Assembly (NCBI GenBank): GCA_900542235.1
Contig: UQNB01000014.1
Span: forward strand, 1 to 32,756
DNA: 32,756 nt
From: an uncultured Collinsella sp.
GTDB lineage: Bacteria; Actinomycetota; Coriobacteriia; Coriobacteriales; Coriobacteriaceae
Direction of reading: 5' to 3'
Positions 1 to 8,634 of the stretch are shown here, one piece after another. The notes under the pieces are model-generated. The model was not told the origin of the DNA and made no database searches. It was given only the letters and a program-made list of their open reading frames with translations. Each line of letters begins with the position of its first letter. The first letter of the stretch is position 1. A program made the translations under genes and the position numbers.

Positions 1-640
1 TACTCTCGGCACCGGCTCCGGCATACGCAGAACCGCCGCACTCGGGGCAGACCGACTGGAACGTGCCCGCACCAAACAGGAAGGACAGGTCGACGTCGAT
101 GTGGCCGCGGCCGCCACAGCTTGGGCAGGTATGGGCATGCTCGGAGGAGACAGAACCCGAGCCGCCGCAGTGACCACAGGTATCGAAGCGCGTATAGCGG
201 ACGGTCTTGCGGGCACCGCCCTTGGCCTCCTTGGCGTCCAGTTTGATATCGACGACCACGTTGGCGCCGTTCTCGGGATTGTAGGCAGCCTGGCCGCGAC
301 GCTGCTGGCCCCAAGCGCCACCAAAGGGAAAGCCGCCCTCAAAGGGATTGCCATAGCCCGTGTTGCCGGCGTAGCCGCCACCATAGGGCGAAGCTGTAGG
401 AGCACCGGCAAAGGGATTGCCAGAACGCATGGCGTCATAGCGCGCACGTTTTTGCTCATCCGAAAGCACGGCGTAGGCCTCGGAAACCTCTTTAAACTTT
501 TCCTCGGCATCCGGCTCTTTGTTGACGTCCGGATGGAGCTTGCGAGCCTTTTGCTGGAAGGCCTTCTGTATATCACGCGAGGTAGCGTCCTTGGAGACAC
601 CCAGAATCTCGTAATAATCTTTTTCGTTCATCGTCGCCAT
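1..640 (-). CDS. dnaJ: Chaperone protein DnaJ (Hsp40), C-terminal part outside the window
   Basis: This is the co-chaperone that delivers unfolded clients to DnaK and stimulates its ATPase. The N-terminal J domain is complete, with the HPD triad in KLHPDVNKEP, and a Gly/Phe-rich linker follows (NPFAGAP, NPFEGGFPFGG). The zinc-binding region then shows CGHCGGSG, CPSCGGRG and CPECGGSA; the third repeat has Ala where CxxCxGxG expects the last Gly. The window ends just after it, so the fourth repeat and the C-terminal substrate domains are missing. The start is ATG at 640, with AGGAGG nine bases upstream; an in-frame ATG at 631 is less well placed. The gene lies 58 nt downstream of hemW on the same strand. 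No hrcA, grpE or dnaK is visible beside it. Family assignment is secure. Confidence 0.95.
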   Translation of the reverse strand, partial: MATMNEKDYYEILGVSKDATSRDIQKAFQQKARKLHPDVNKEPDAEEKFKEVSEAYAVLSDEQKRARYDAMRSGNPFAGAPTASPYGGGYAGNTGYGNPFEGGFPFGGAWGQQRRGQAAYNPENGANVVVDIKLDAKEAKGGARKTVRYTRFDTCGHCGGSGSVSSEHAHTCPSCGGRGHIDVDLSFLFGAGTFQSVCPECGGSAYAGAGAES

Positions 641-698
641 GCGCGGCAACCTCCTGCTCACAGCAGCGTATATATTCCGGTAATTCTACCCGAGCGGC

Positions 699-1931
699 CT
701 AAGCTAGATCCCAAAACAGCTCGAACAGAACATTTCCATCGAGCCAGCCCAGGTGTGTCGGCGCCAGACGAGCTCGAACATGGCCCGCGACGACATCTGC
801 CGAAGTGAAGGGTCCCTCATGGACTCCGAGCGTCTCGGGCACCCAAGTGGCAAGACCCAATTCGAGCGCGCGATCGCAAGCAGCTGTCAGCTCATCGGCC
901 GGGATGACACGAGCCACGCGAACCAACAGGTCGGACGCAACACCGCGCGTCATGCGACAAGCGAGCATCAGGTCTTCGGCCGCAGCCTCGCGCTGCGACA
1001 GATATTCGGCCTCGAACGTCGTCGCGTCGTCGTCACGTTGCACCAGACGCACGCGGTACGCATCGCCTCGAGAAGACGCGCCGGGGAACAAACCTGCAAG
1101 ACGGTCAAAATCCGCGGCGTCGAGCATGCCCGCGGCAGAACGACCCAGGCCCAGGTAGCCCCGTCCGGTCCAGTAGGCAATGTTATGGGCGCACTCATGG
1201 CCGTCGAGTGCGTAGCTCGCCACCTCATACGGGTGATAGCCGGCGGCACCCAGGAGCTCGCGTGCCACGTCCATGCAGGCGGCCTGAAAATCCTCATCAG
1301 GCTCGAGCGACTCGTCGCGGCACGCCATGCGATAAAGGGGCGTCCCCTCCTCGAGCGTGAGCGGGTAGACCGACACATGATGCGGAGCCGCCGCCAGCAC
1401 GCCATCGAGCGTGCGCTTCCAACTCGCTGCGGTCTGCCCGGGAAGTCCGCACATGAGGTCGCACGACACATCGAGGCCAGCGTCCTTCACCGTCGCGATG
1501 GCGGCGAGCGCCCGATCGGCATCGTGAATACGGCCGATGGCAGTAAGTTCGGTGTTATCGAGCGTTTGCACGCCCAGAGAGACGCGTGTGACACCAACCT
1601 TGACAAGTGCAGTAGCGAGCTCGGCGGTCAGCGACTCGGGATTGGCCTCGCAGGTAAACTCAACGGGGGCGCACCACGCACGAATACGCCGCGCCAGCTC
1701 CACCAGGCGCTCCCCCGCCAGCGACGGCGTACCGCCGCCAACATAGACGGTGCGGATCTGGTCGAGGGCCCCAGCCTTACCAAAAGCATCGAGGCGCGCG
1801 TACAACTGCTCAAAATAGGAATCGAGCGCGGCATCCAAATCACACGAAGCAAAGCTGCGCGAGTCGAAGTCGCAGTAGCGGCACTTTTGGGCACAGAACG
1901 GCACGTGCACGTACAGCGCGGTAACGGCCAC
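699..1931 (-). CDS. hemW: HemW-type radical SAM protein (heme chaperone, coproporphyrinogen III oxidase-like)
   Basis: A 410-aa radical SAM protein. The 4Fe-4S site is C13-x3-C17-x2-C20 (CAQKCRYC), followed by the SAM-binding GGGTPS at 65-70. The N-terminal YVHVPFC and the C-terminal HemN-like domain match HemW. Members of this family were long annotated as oxygen-independent coproporphyrinogen oxidase, but HemW itself is regarded as a heme-trafficking protein that lacks that activity. The start is GTG at 1931, two bases after the dusB stop, with GGAGG seven bases upstream inside the end of dusB. This suggests translational coupling in lepA-dusB-hemW. No heme biosynthesis gene is nearby, so the in vivo role is inferred from the family. 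Confidence 0.9.
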   Translation of the reverse strand: MAVTALYVHVPFCAQKCRYCDFDSRSFASCDLDAALDSYFEQLYARLDAFGKAGALDQIRTVYVGGGTPSLAGERLVELARRIRAWCAPVEFTCEANPESLTAELATALVKVGVTRVSLGVQTLDNTELTAIGRIHDADRALAAIATVKDAGLDVSCDLMCGLPGQTAASWKRTLDGVLAAAPHHVSVYPLTLEEGTPLYRMACRDESLEPDEDFQAACMDVARELLGAAGYHPYEVASYALDGHECAHNIAYWTGRGYLGLGRSAAGMLDAADFDRLAGLFPGASSRGDAYRVRLVQRDDDATTFEAEYLSQREAAAEDLMLACRMTRGVASDLLVRVARVIPADELTAACDRALELGLATWVPETLGVHEGPFTSADVVAGHVRARLAPTHLGWLDGNVLFELFWDLA

Positions 1932-1933
1932 CC

Positions 1934-2977
1934 TTAAGCCTCCAGCGGATGAGGGGGCACCGATTCGCCGGCGGCAAGGGCAGCCTCACAGGCCACCACA
2001 TCATGCTCGATCTCATCGACCAGCGCCATAAACTCCTCATACGTGGAGCAGCGCACCACCTGCGCGCGCCAGGCTGCAGCATGGGGCATGCCTTTTAAGT
2101 ACCAGCTTGCGTACGTGCGGGCACGCGACATGAGCGGCAGGAGCTCATGCGTCAGCGTTAGGTGCTCACGCAGGGCGTCCAGGCGCTCAACGGAGCTGCG
2201 AGCCGGCACCGGTATGCCATCGAGTGCAAGGGCGCGAGCATCGCCAAACACCCACGGGTTCCCATAGATACCGCGCGCAATAAACACCGCGCTGGCACCC
2301 GAGCCCTGCAGATGCTCCGCGGCATCCTCGGCCGAGAACACATCGCCCGAACCAATCACGGGAATCTCAACGGCGTCGGCAACCTCATCGACGACCGACC
2401 AATCGGCCTGGCCCGTATAGAGCTGCGTGGCGCAGCGGCCATGCACCGCCACCGCGGCGGCACCGGCGCCTTCGAGCATCTGGGCAAATGTCGCGGCATT
2501 ACGGTCCTCGGCATAAAAGCCCTTACGGATCTTTACGGTCACGGGTACATGCGCCGCGCCCACCGCCGCCTCGACGATCTTCTCGGCCAAATCGGGCGTG
2601 CGCATGAGCGCCGAGCCCTCGCCCTTGGTAACAACCTTGCGGGCGGGGCATGCCATATTGATATCGATGAGCGACAGGCGAACGCCAACGCGCTCCTCGA
2701 CGGCAGCGACGGCGCTCGCAAACTGATCGGGCTTGGAGCCAAAGAGTTGCACGCAAATCTGCTGCTCCTCGTCGGCCGGTAGCACCAGGCGCCAGGTCTT
2801 GTTGCCGGCATAGGCAAGGCCCGCCACGCTCACCATCTCGCTGTAGGCAAGGTTGGCACCGCGACGGCGGCACATGATGCGGTAGGCAGGGTCGGTCACG
2901 CCCGCCATGGGAGCCATAAGGAACGGCTGCTCGGCATAGGCGCCCAGCAGCCGCTTGCTGTATTCAGAAAGCGCCAT
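1934..2977 (-). CDS. dusB: tRNA-dihydrouridine synthase (Dus family, DusB-like)
   Basis: A 347-aa FMN-dependent enzyme that reduces uridine to dihydrouridine in tRNA. The N-terminal TIM-barrel signature MAPMAGVTDPAYR is at 21-33. The catalytic cysteine is C110 in NMACPARKV, and the following KGEGSALMR is the usual FMN/tRNA-contact segment. Later GSGDVF and ARGIYGNPWVF are typical of the barrel's phosphate-binding end. The start is ATG at 2977, four bases after the lepA stop. Length is normal for DusB-type enzymes. The exact subfamily (DusB rather than another Dus) is less certain than the reaction. Confidence 0.92.
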   Translation of the reverse strand: MALSEYSKRLLGAYAEQPFLMAPMAGVTDPAYRIMCRRRGANLAYSEMVSVAGLAYAGNKTWRLVLPADEEQQICVQLFGSKPDQFASAVAAVEERVGVRLSLIDINMACPARKVVTKGEGSALMRTPDLAEKIVEAAVGAAHVPVTVKIRKGFYAEDRNAATFAQMLEGAGAAAVAVHGRCATQLYTGQADWSVVDEVADAVEIPVIGSGDVFSAEDAAEHLQGSGASAVFIARGIYGNPWVFGDARALALDGIPVPARSSVERLDALREHLTLTHELLPLMSRARTYASWYLKGMPHAAAWRAQVVRCSTYEEFMALVDEIEHDVVACEAALAAGESVPPHPLEA

Positions 2978-2981
2978 AGAC

Positions 2982-4793
2982 CTACTCGTCCACCTTGAGG
3001 ATCGCCATAAAGGCCTCCTGCGGGACCTCGACCGATCCGATGGCCTTCATGCGCTTCTTGCCCTCTTTCTGCTTCTCGAGCAGCTTGCGCTTACGCGAGA
3101 TATCGCCGCCGTAGCACTTAGCAAGCACGTCCTTGCGACGCGCCTTGACGGTGGAGCGGGCAATGATCTTATTGCCGATAGCACCCTGGATGGGCACCTC
3201 GAACAGCTGACGCGGGATGATCTCCTTAAGCTTGTCGCACAGACCGCGGGCCAGACCATAGGCCTTGTCCTTGTGGACGATAAACGACAGCGCGTCCACC
3301 TCGTCGCCCGAAAGCAAGATATCGAGCTTGACGAGCTCGGAGGGACGATACTCGTTGAACTCGTAGTCGAGCGAGGCATAGCCCTTGGTACGGCTCTTGA
3401 GCTGGTCAAAGAAGTCCAAGATGAGCTCGGCGAGCGGCATATCAAAGCGCATCTCGACCGACTTGCTCGTGAGATGAATCATGTCGGTAGTAATGCCGCG
3501 GTGCTCGATAGCGAGCTGCATGACGGCACCCGTATACTCGGGCGGGCAGATAATCTTGGCCTTGAGGTAGGGTTCCTCGATACGCTCGATGCGCGTAGCC
3601 TCGGGCAGATCCTGCGGGCTGCGGACATCAATCATCTCGCCGTCAGTCTTGTAGACGTGATAGTCCACCGAGGGGCTCGTGGCAATGAGGTCAAGATTGA
3701 ACTCGCGCTCCAGGCGCTCCTTGACGACCTCCATATGCAGCAGGCCCAAGAAGCCCACGCGGAAGCCAAAGCCGAGCGCCACCGAGGTCTCGGGCTCCCA
3801 CACCAACGACGGGTCGTTGACGTGCAGCTTATCGAGCGCGTCACGCAGGTTCTCGTAGTCCTTGTTATCGATCGGGAACAGGCCCGTATAGACCATGGGC
3901 TTGGCCTCGCGGTAGCCGGGAAGCGGCTCGGGGCAGGGATTCGACGCCCACGTGAGGGTATCGCCCACGCGAACGGCCTCGGGGTCCTTCAGGCCCGTGA
4001 CCACGTATCCGACCTCGCCGACCGTGAGCGCGTCGACCGGGGTCTCGGCGGGACGCTTGACGCCCACGCCATCGACCAAAAAGTCGCCCTTTGCCTGCAT
4101 CATGCGCAGGGTATCGCCCTTTTTGATGGAGCCGTCAAAGATGCGCACCGTGGCGACGACGCCACGATACTCGTCGAAGTACGAATCCAGAATGAGTGCC
4201 TTGAGCGGCGCGTTCGCATCGCCCTTGGGCGGAGAGATCAAAAAGACAATGGACTCCAACAGATCGTGGATGCCCTCGCCGGTCTTGCCCGAGACGCACA
4301 CGGCATCATCGGCAGGGATCGCCAGGTCATCCTCGATCTCGGTCTTAACCTCGTCGGGATGGGCCGAGGGCAGGTCGATCTTGTTGATGGCCGGCACAAT
4401 GTCCAGATTGGCGTTCATGGCGAGCGTCGCGTTGGAGACGGTCTGCGCCTCGACGCCCTGCGTGGCGTCGACAACGAGCACCGCGCCCTCACAGGCTGCC
4501 AGCGAGCGCGAGACCTCATAGGTAAAGTCCACGTGGCCCGGCGTATCGATCAGATTGAACTGATACGTCTCGCCATCGTCGGCGTCATAGGACACGCGAA
4601 CGGCATTGGACTTGATCGTGATGCCGCGCTCGCGCTCGATATCCATGGTGTCGAGCAGCTGCGACTCCATGTCGCGTTCGTCGACGGTATGGGTGAGCTC
4701 GAGGATGCGATCGCTGATCGTGGACTTGCCATGGTCGATGTGCGCAACGATTGAGAAGTTGCGGATGTGGGAAATGTCAATTGAAGTATTCAT
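2982..4793 (-). CDS. lepA: Elongation factor 4 (LepA), ribosomal back-translocase GTPase
   Basis: A 603-aa translational GTPase related to EF-G that acts on stalled or mistranslocated ribosomes and in ribosome biogenesis. G motifs are AHIDHGKST (17-25), RGITI (56-60), DTPGH (83-87) and NKID (137-140). The C-terminal domain with EYRPSELVKLDILLSG and KAIGSVEVPQEAF is LepA-specific. I chose the ATG at 4793 (MNTSIDISHIRNFSI), because family members begin just before RNFS; an upstream in-frame extension to 4853 would run into the rpsT terminator. No Shine-Dalgarno is visible before this ATG. A TAAGAT box lies seven bases upstream, so the mRNA may be leaderless. First gene of lepA-dusB-hemW(-dnaJ). 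Confidence 0.95.
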   Translation of the reverse strand: MNTSIDISHIRNFSIVAHIDHGKSTISDRILELTHTVDERDMESQLLDTMDIERERGITIKSNAVRVSYDADDGETYQFNLIDTPGHVDFTYEVSRSLAACEGAVLVVDATQGVEAQTVSNATLAMNANLDIVPAINKIDLPSAHPDEVKTEIEDDLAIPADDAVCVSGKTGEGIHDLLESIVFLISPPKGDANAPLKALILDSYFDEYRGVVATVRIFDGSIKKGDTLRMMQAKGDFLVDGVGVKRPAETPVDALTVGEVGYVVTGLKDPEAVRVGDTLTWASNPCPEPLPGYREAKPMVYTGLFPIDNKDYENLRDALDKLHVNDPSLVWEPETSVALGFGFRVGFLGLLHMEVVKERLEREFNLDLIATSPSVDYHVYKTDGEMIDVRSPQDLPEATRIERIEEPYLKAKIICPPEYTGAVMQLAIEHRGITTDMIHLTSKSVEMRFDMPLAELILDFFDQLKSRTKGYASLDYEFNEYRPSELVKLDILLSGDEVDALSFIVHKDKAYGLARGLCDKLKEIIPRQLFEVPIQGAIGNKIIARSTVKARRKDVLAKCYGGDISRKRKLLEKQKEGKKRMKAIGSVEVPQEAFMAILKVDE

Positions 4794-4800
4794 GCGGACT

Positions 4801-4806
4801 ATCTTA
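4801..4806 (-). promoter_or_regulatory. Candidate -10 box for a leaderless lepA mRNA
   Basis: On the minus strand TAAGAT is followed by seven bases and then the lepA ATG, so a transcript would start at or next to the A of ATG. There is no purine-rich ribosome binding site in between. No convincing -35 is seen. TAnnnT boxes at this distance are typical of leaderless genes in actinobacteria; applying that here is inference. Confidence 0.4.
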
Positions 4807-4815
4807 CCCGAGCGG

Positions 4816-4855
4816 TACAAAAAATGGAGCCTGTTCCATAAAACAGGCTCCATTT
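4816..4855 (-). terminator. Rho-independent terminator of rpsT
   Basis: A perfect 14-bp stem (4822-4835 with 4842-4855) and a six-base loop are followed on the minus strand by six T residues. It sits 35 nt after the rpsT stop and just before lepA, separating the two transcription units. Confidence 0.92.
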
Positions 4856-4889
4856 ATGCGCGTAATCTGTGTGGTGTGAAATTTACAAC

Positions 4890-5156
4890 TTAGGCGTTGA
4901 TGCTGTTCACGAGCTTGGCAAGACCGGACTTGCGGTTGGAAGCCTGGTTCTTGTGGATAACATGCTTGGCGGCAGCCATGTCGAGACGCTTGGTGACGGT
5001 CTTGAGGGCAGCCTGGGCCTTCTCGGCGTCGCCCTCGGCGACGGCGGACTGGACGTGCTTGGTCAGCGTCTTGAGCTCGGACTTGACAGCCTTGTTACGC
5101 ATGCGAGCTGCCTCATTGGTGCGGATACGCTTCTTCTGAGACTTGATGTTTGCCAC
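4890..5156 (-). CDS. rpsT: 30S ribosomal protein S20
   Basis: An 88-aa basic protein that binds 16S rRNA early in 30S assembly. The sequence (VANIKSQKKRIRTNEAAR, then RNKAVKSELKT and HKNQASNRKSGLAK) is a standard S20 with high Lys/Arg/Ala content. The start is GTG at 5156, read as Met, with AAGGAA about ten bases upstream. Family members begin MANIKSQ, so the longer in-frame reading to 5225 is not used. The gene has its own extended -10 promoter and a strong terminator, so it is probably monocistronic between holA and lepA. Confidence 0.95.
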   Translation of the reverse strand: MANIKSQKKRIRTNEAARMRNKAVKSELKTLTKHVQSAVAEGDAEKAQAALKTVTKRLDMAAAKHVIHKNQASNRKSGLAKLVNSINA

Positions 5157-5231
5157 TTCTGGAGTTCCTTTCGAGTTCCTTGCAAAAAATGTATGACACC
5201 TCTGAGACACGGTGAGGTCATGCAAGCGCCT

Positions 5232-5240
5232 ACTATAGCA
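5232..5240 (-). promoter_or_regulatory. Candidate rpsT promoter, extended -10 TGC-TATAGT
   Basis: The minus strand carries TGCTATAGT, predicting a start near 5225 and a leader of about 70 nt. No good -35 is seen at 17 bases. The same box occurs before rpmB (17920-17928), which supports it. Confidence 0.5.
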
Positions 5241-5289
5241 CGCTCCCCCTCAAAGGGATAGAACGAATTTGTCAAATAGGCAGGTATCA

Positions 5290-6252
5290 TCACGATTTTC
5301 TCAAGATGTTCGTAATCCAGAGCAAAAGCGCGGTCTGAGAATCGGCCGAACCCTTGAGCGCGAGCTCCACATCGACCGCGCCCTCGAGCGCAGCGACGAG
5401 CTCCGCCATCGAAAAGCGGCGTGCCCAGGTCAGATGATTTTTGACCTGCCAGGACTGGAGCTTGAGCGTTGCGGCCAGCTCACGACCCTGTCCGCGCGCA
5501 TCGAGCGCCTTGGCGACGATTAGCTCGCGGATGCGGCCGCACAGCAATGTGTAAGTCCACACGTAGCTCTTGGCGGGCAGTAGATTGAAGAGCTCGAGCG
5601 AGCGTCGCATGTCACGGGCCGAGACCGCATTGAGAAAATCCCAGGGTTGAACCTCGGCCGTACGTACAATCCAGCGCTCAACGTCGGCAAGCTCAATCTG
5701 GGGCGCCTCGACCATCTGGGCAAGCTTAGCCAAGTCGTTATCGAGCATGCGAGTGTTTTCACCCGAACGCGAGACGAGTTCCTCGGCGGCCGCCGTCGAA
5801 ATCGACTTGCCGTGCTGCGTCGCCATCTGTTGCACGCGGCGCGGTAGTTCCCAGCGCTTGGTGCCGGAGCAATCGATCACGGCCTTCTTGTCGATCTTGG
5901 CGATCGCCTTATACAGGCGCGTGTTCTTGGCAAGCGAGTCGGCGATGATGAGGCAGACCGTTGTGGGGCTGGGACTCGCCAGATACTCAACGAGCGGCTC
6001 CGAGACCGCCTTGGCGAGCTTTGAGCAGCCGTAAAGGATTACCAGGCGAAACTCGCTGCCCATCGGAAAGGTGTTAAGCGATCCGATAATGGACTCGATA
6101 TCGGGGTCCTTGGTCATGTCGCGCTCGTCGAGGTTGAACTCGACCATACCCGACTTTTCCAGACGCGCTTTCATACGCGAGACGGCGTGATCGCGCTTGA
6201 CTCCGTCGGTACCGACAATCAGATATGCCGGCAGCAGACCGGTTTCGGACAT
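5290..6252 (-). CDS. holA: DNA polymerase III delta subunit (clamp loader)
   Basis: A 320-aa protein in which YLIVGTDGVKRDHAV, RLVILYGCSKLAKAV and CLIIADSLAKNTRLYKAI match HolA. The delta subunit opens the beta sliding clamp within the clamp loader. It has the AAA+ fold but no functional Walker A, as expected for delta. The C-terminal region with NAVSARDMRRSLELFNLL and the Trp-containing helical part fits the collar domain. The start is ATG at 6252 (MSETGLLPAYL), with GGGAGG upstream; the longer reading to 6315 lacks support. It follows comEC by 78 nt, a common arrangement (comEA-comEC-holA-rpsT). Confidence 0.9.
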   Translation of the reverse strand: MSETGLLPAYLIVGTDGVKRDHAVSRMKARLEKSGMVEFNLDERDMTKDPDIESIIGSLNTFPMGSEFRLVILYGCSKLAKAVSEPLVEYLASPSPTTVCLIIADSLAKNTRLYKAIAKIDKKAVIDCSGTKRWELPRRVQQMATQHGKSISTAAAEELVSRSGENTRMLDNDLAKLAQMVEAPQIELADVERWIVRTAEVQPWDFLNAVSARDMRRSLELFNLLPAKSYVWTYTLLCGRIRELIVAKALDARGQGRELAATLKLQSWQVKNHLTWARRFSMAELVAALEGAVDVELALKGSADSQTALLLWITNILRKS

Positions 6253-6330
6253 TGCGCTCCCCTCCCGCAGGCCTTCGTATTCGTTCCGTGCCATTCTAGC
6301 CCAGGGGCCCACCACACGCCAACGACGTCG

Positions 6331-8634
6331 TCACGATCGCTGGCATCGCATCGCAAAGCCATTCGCAGTCGGCGTGACGGTAATGTCGCCGTGTTCGATG
6401 GTGCACGTGAACACGCCGCCCGCTTCCTTAACGGCATCGATGCAGGCATCGGACGGATGGCCGTATCGATTCCCTTCGCCCGCGCTCGCAAGGGAAAGCT
6501 CGGGCTTCAAGACGTCCAGCAACTCACCATCGACTGAAACCTTGGAGCCGTGATGCCCAAGTTTAAGCACATCGATATCCCCCACCTCATGCACGAATTC
6601 CCGTTCTTGGTCGAGCTCGGCATCGCCGGTGAGGAGTATGCGCAGGCCCTTGCCTTCCTGAACATATGAGAGCAGCAGGACAAGCGAGTCCTCATTTCCC
6701 TCGCCATCAACGGACTCGAATGGCCACATCACGCGGGCGCAAAATAAGCCGATATCGACCGTATCCCCACGGCGCACCTGCCGATACTCCACGCCTGGTC
6801 GGTTCAATACCCCGGCAGGAGCATCCTCCAGCGCATCCGCCGCCACGGCAATCGTTCCAACCGAAAACTGTTCGAGCACGGCAGGCAGACCACCCCAGTG
6901 ATCCTCATCCCAATGCGTCACAAAGACGGCATCGATATGGTGCACGTTATTGCGAACCAACGCCGCCACCACGCGCTCGTCGAGCCCGCAGTCGACGAGT
7001 GCTACTGCGCCGCCCTGGCGGATAAGAATCGCATCGGCCTGGCCCACATCGAGCACCGTCACCGAAGGCGGAGCGAATCGATCCCAGTAGGCGTACGGAA
7101 TCGCAGCCAAGAGCACCAGGCATGCAAGCCCCACCGCCATAGGACGTGCACGGGGACGCGGCCACCAGACCAGCAGAACCGCCAGCAAACACGGCACTAG
7201 GTAAATCCACATGCTATCGGGCGGCACGCTCACGGATGCACCCGGCACGGCGGCAAACAGCTGCTCGAAGAACAGCGCGCAACGGGAGGCAATCATGGGC
7301 ACAACGAGCGCCCAAGTCCGCAACGGTGCCACGAGCGAAAAGGGAACCAGCACGATCGACACGGCAAGCAGTACGCTCACCACCGGACCGATGACCGCAT
7401 TTGCCAGCGGAGCAATGAGCGAGAACGTACCGAAGGCAGGAATGGTAATGGGAAGTGTCGCCAGTTGCGAGCACAGCGTGACGGAAAGCATGCTGGCAAC
7501 GCCCGATGGCACACCCAGCTCGCCCAAAGCGTAGGTCGCATAGGGGCAAAAGCACAGAATGGCTAAGACGCTGGCACATGAAAGCTGAAAGCCCATCTCG
7601 AACAGCACCGTCGGCCGCAGTAGAACAAAGATGGACATGGTAACAAAGAGTGCCGAAAGGCCGTGCCGGCGACGCCCCGCGCCGTTTACGACAAGCGTCG
7701 CGAATACCATGCAGCACGCGCGCACGGCCGAGGGAGACGCGCCCGTAAAGGCAGCGTAGCCCACAAGCGTTATCGCCAGTATCGCCCGCTGAAGACCACG
7801 TGAGCACCGAGTCTTTTGCAATAAACCCTCGATTACAAACCCCACGATAGCCAAATGGCTGCCCGAGACGGCGATAAGATGCGCCGTTCCCGTCACCGAA
7901 AACCAGTCGCCCGCCGGCTGGGCGCGCAGCTCGGCCGAACGACCGCAGACGACACCGGCTATGAGCGCACGCGCCGGGTCGGTCGCAGCCGCGATGGACG
8001 CAAGCAGCCCATTTCGCAGCCGAAGCAGCGGCCCCGGAGAGCCCTCATCGACCGGCACAATCCGAACGGCTTGAACCTTGCGCACCTCGCCTCGGAGCAC
8101 GCGCGATCGTCCATACGCATCGTTCTCAAAACGCGAAACGCGACCGATAACACGCACGTGCGCCCCGACCTTGAGCTCACGGTCAAACGATAGGCGAACC
8201 GTTGCCAAGTTCTTACCGTCCGCGCGCGCCTCGCAGGTATAGGAATACACGTCGTCGTTTATGGATGGATCGCCCTGCACGACAAACTCGAGGCCGCTTG
8301 CCGCTCGACCGTCGAGCGCCTTCGAGGCGCTGAGCGCACCCACAGCCCACCACGCCGAGACGACCGCTCCCGCCACGAGACCGACGGACGCGGCATACAG
8401 CCACCGCTTCAAAGGGGCAAGCCGCACACAAGATTGAGCCAGCACAACGAATACCGCCGCCGCAAATGGAATGGCCCATAGCAGCCCGACCGCCGGCGCC
8501 CGCTCTCTCAGCAGCGCATCTGCGGCCACGTTGAGCACCAAAGCGCAGCTCATGCACATGCCGGCACACAGGGCCATCGTCCACGGCATCAGGGGCCGCG
8601 GAGGCATCACATGTTCGCGCTCGATCACACTCAT
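6331..8634 (-). CDS. comEC: ComEC/Rec2 DNA-uptake channel protein with metallo-beta-lactamase-like domain
   Basis: A 767-aa polytopic membrane protein. An N-terminal pair of helices precedes an OB-like soluble segment. The competence domain follows, with the signature HLIAVSGSHLAIVGFV and many hydrophobic helices. The C-terminal third is a metallo-hydrolase domain: HWDEDHWGG near 574-582, LTGD near 668 and GHHGS near 693. In competent bacteria ComEC forms the inner-membrane channel for single-stranded DNA, and the hydrolase domain is proposed to degrade the other strand. The start is ATG at 8634, overlapping the comEA stop as ATGA. A TTG start at 8646 and an ATG at 8607 are alternatives. Other competence genes are not in the window, so active transformation is not shown. 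Confidence 0.92.
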   Translation of the reverse strand: MSVIEREHVMPPRPLMPWTMALCAGMCMSCALVLNVAADALLRERAPAVGLLWAIPFAAAVFVVLAQSCVRLAPLKRWLYAASVGLVAGAVVSAWWAVGALSASKALDGRAASGLEFVVQGDPSINDDVYSYTCEARADGKNLATVRLSFDRELKVGAHVRVIGRVSRFENDAYGRSRVLRGEVRKVQAVRIVPVDEGSPGPLLRLRNGLLASIAAATDPARALIAGVVCGRSAELRAQPAGDWFSVTGTAHLIAVSGSHLAIVGFVIEGLLQKTRCSRGLQRAILAITLVGYAAFTGASPSAVRACCMVFATLVVNGAGRRRHGLSALFVTMSIFVLLRPTVLFEMGFQLSCASVLAILCFCPYATYALGELGVPSGVASMLSVTLCSQLATLPITIPAFGTFSLIAPLANAVIGPVVSVLLAVSIVLVPFSLVAPLRTWALVVPMIASRCALFFEQLFAAVPGASVSVPPDSMWIYLVPCLLAVLLVWWPRPRARPMAVGLACLVLLAAIPYAYWDRFAPPSVTVLDVGQADAILIRQGGAVALVDCGLDERVVAALVRNNVHHIDAVFVTHWDEDHWGGLPAVLEQFSVGTIAVAADALEDAPAGVLNRPGVEYRQVRRGDTVDIGLFCARVMWPFESVDGEGNEDSLVLLLSYVQEGKGLRILLTGDAELDQEREFVHEVGDIDVLKLGHHGSKVSVDGELLDVLKPELSLASAGEGNRYGHPSDACIDAVKEAGGVFTCTIEHGDITVTPTANGFAMRCQRS

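Noticed and set aside
2955..4754. A 599-codon plus-strand frame antisense to lepA
   Set aside because: Same shadow effect; LepA is unambiguous on the minus strand and no domain is seen on the plus strand.
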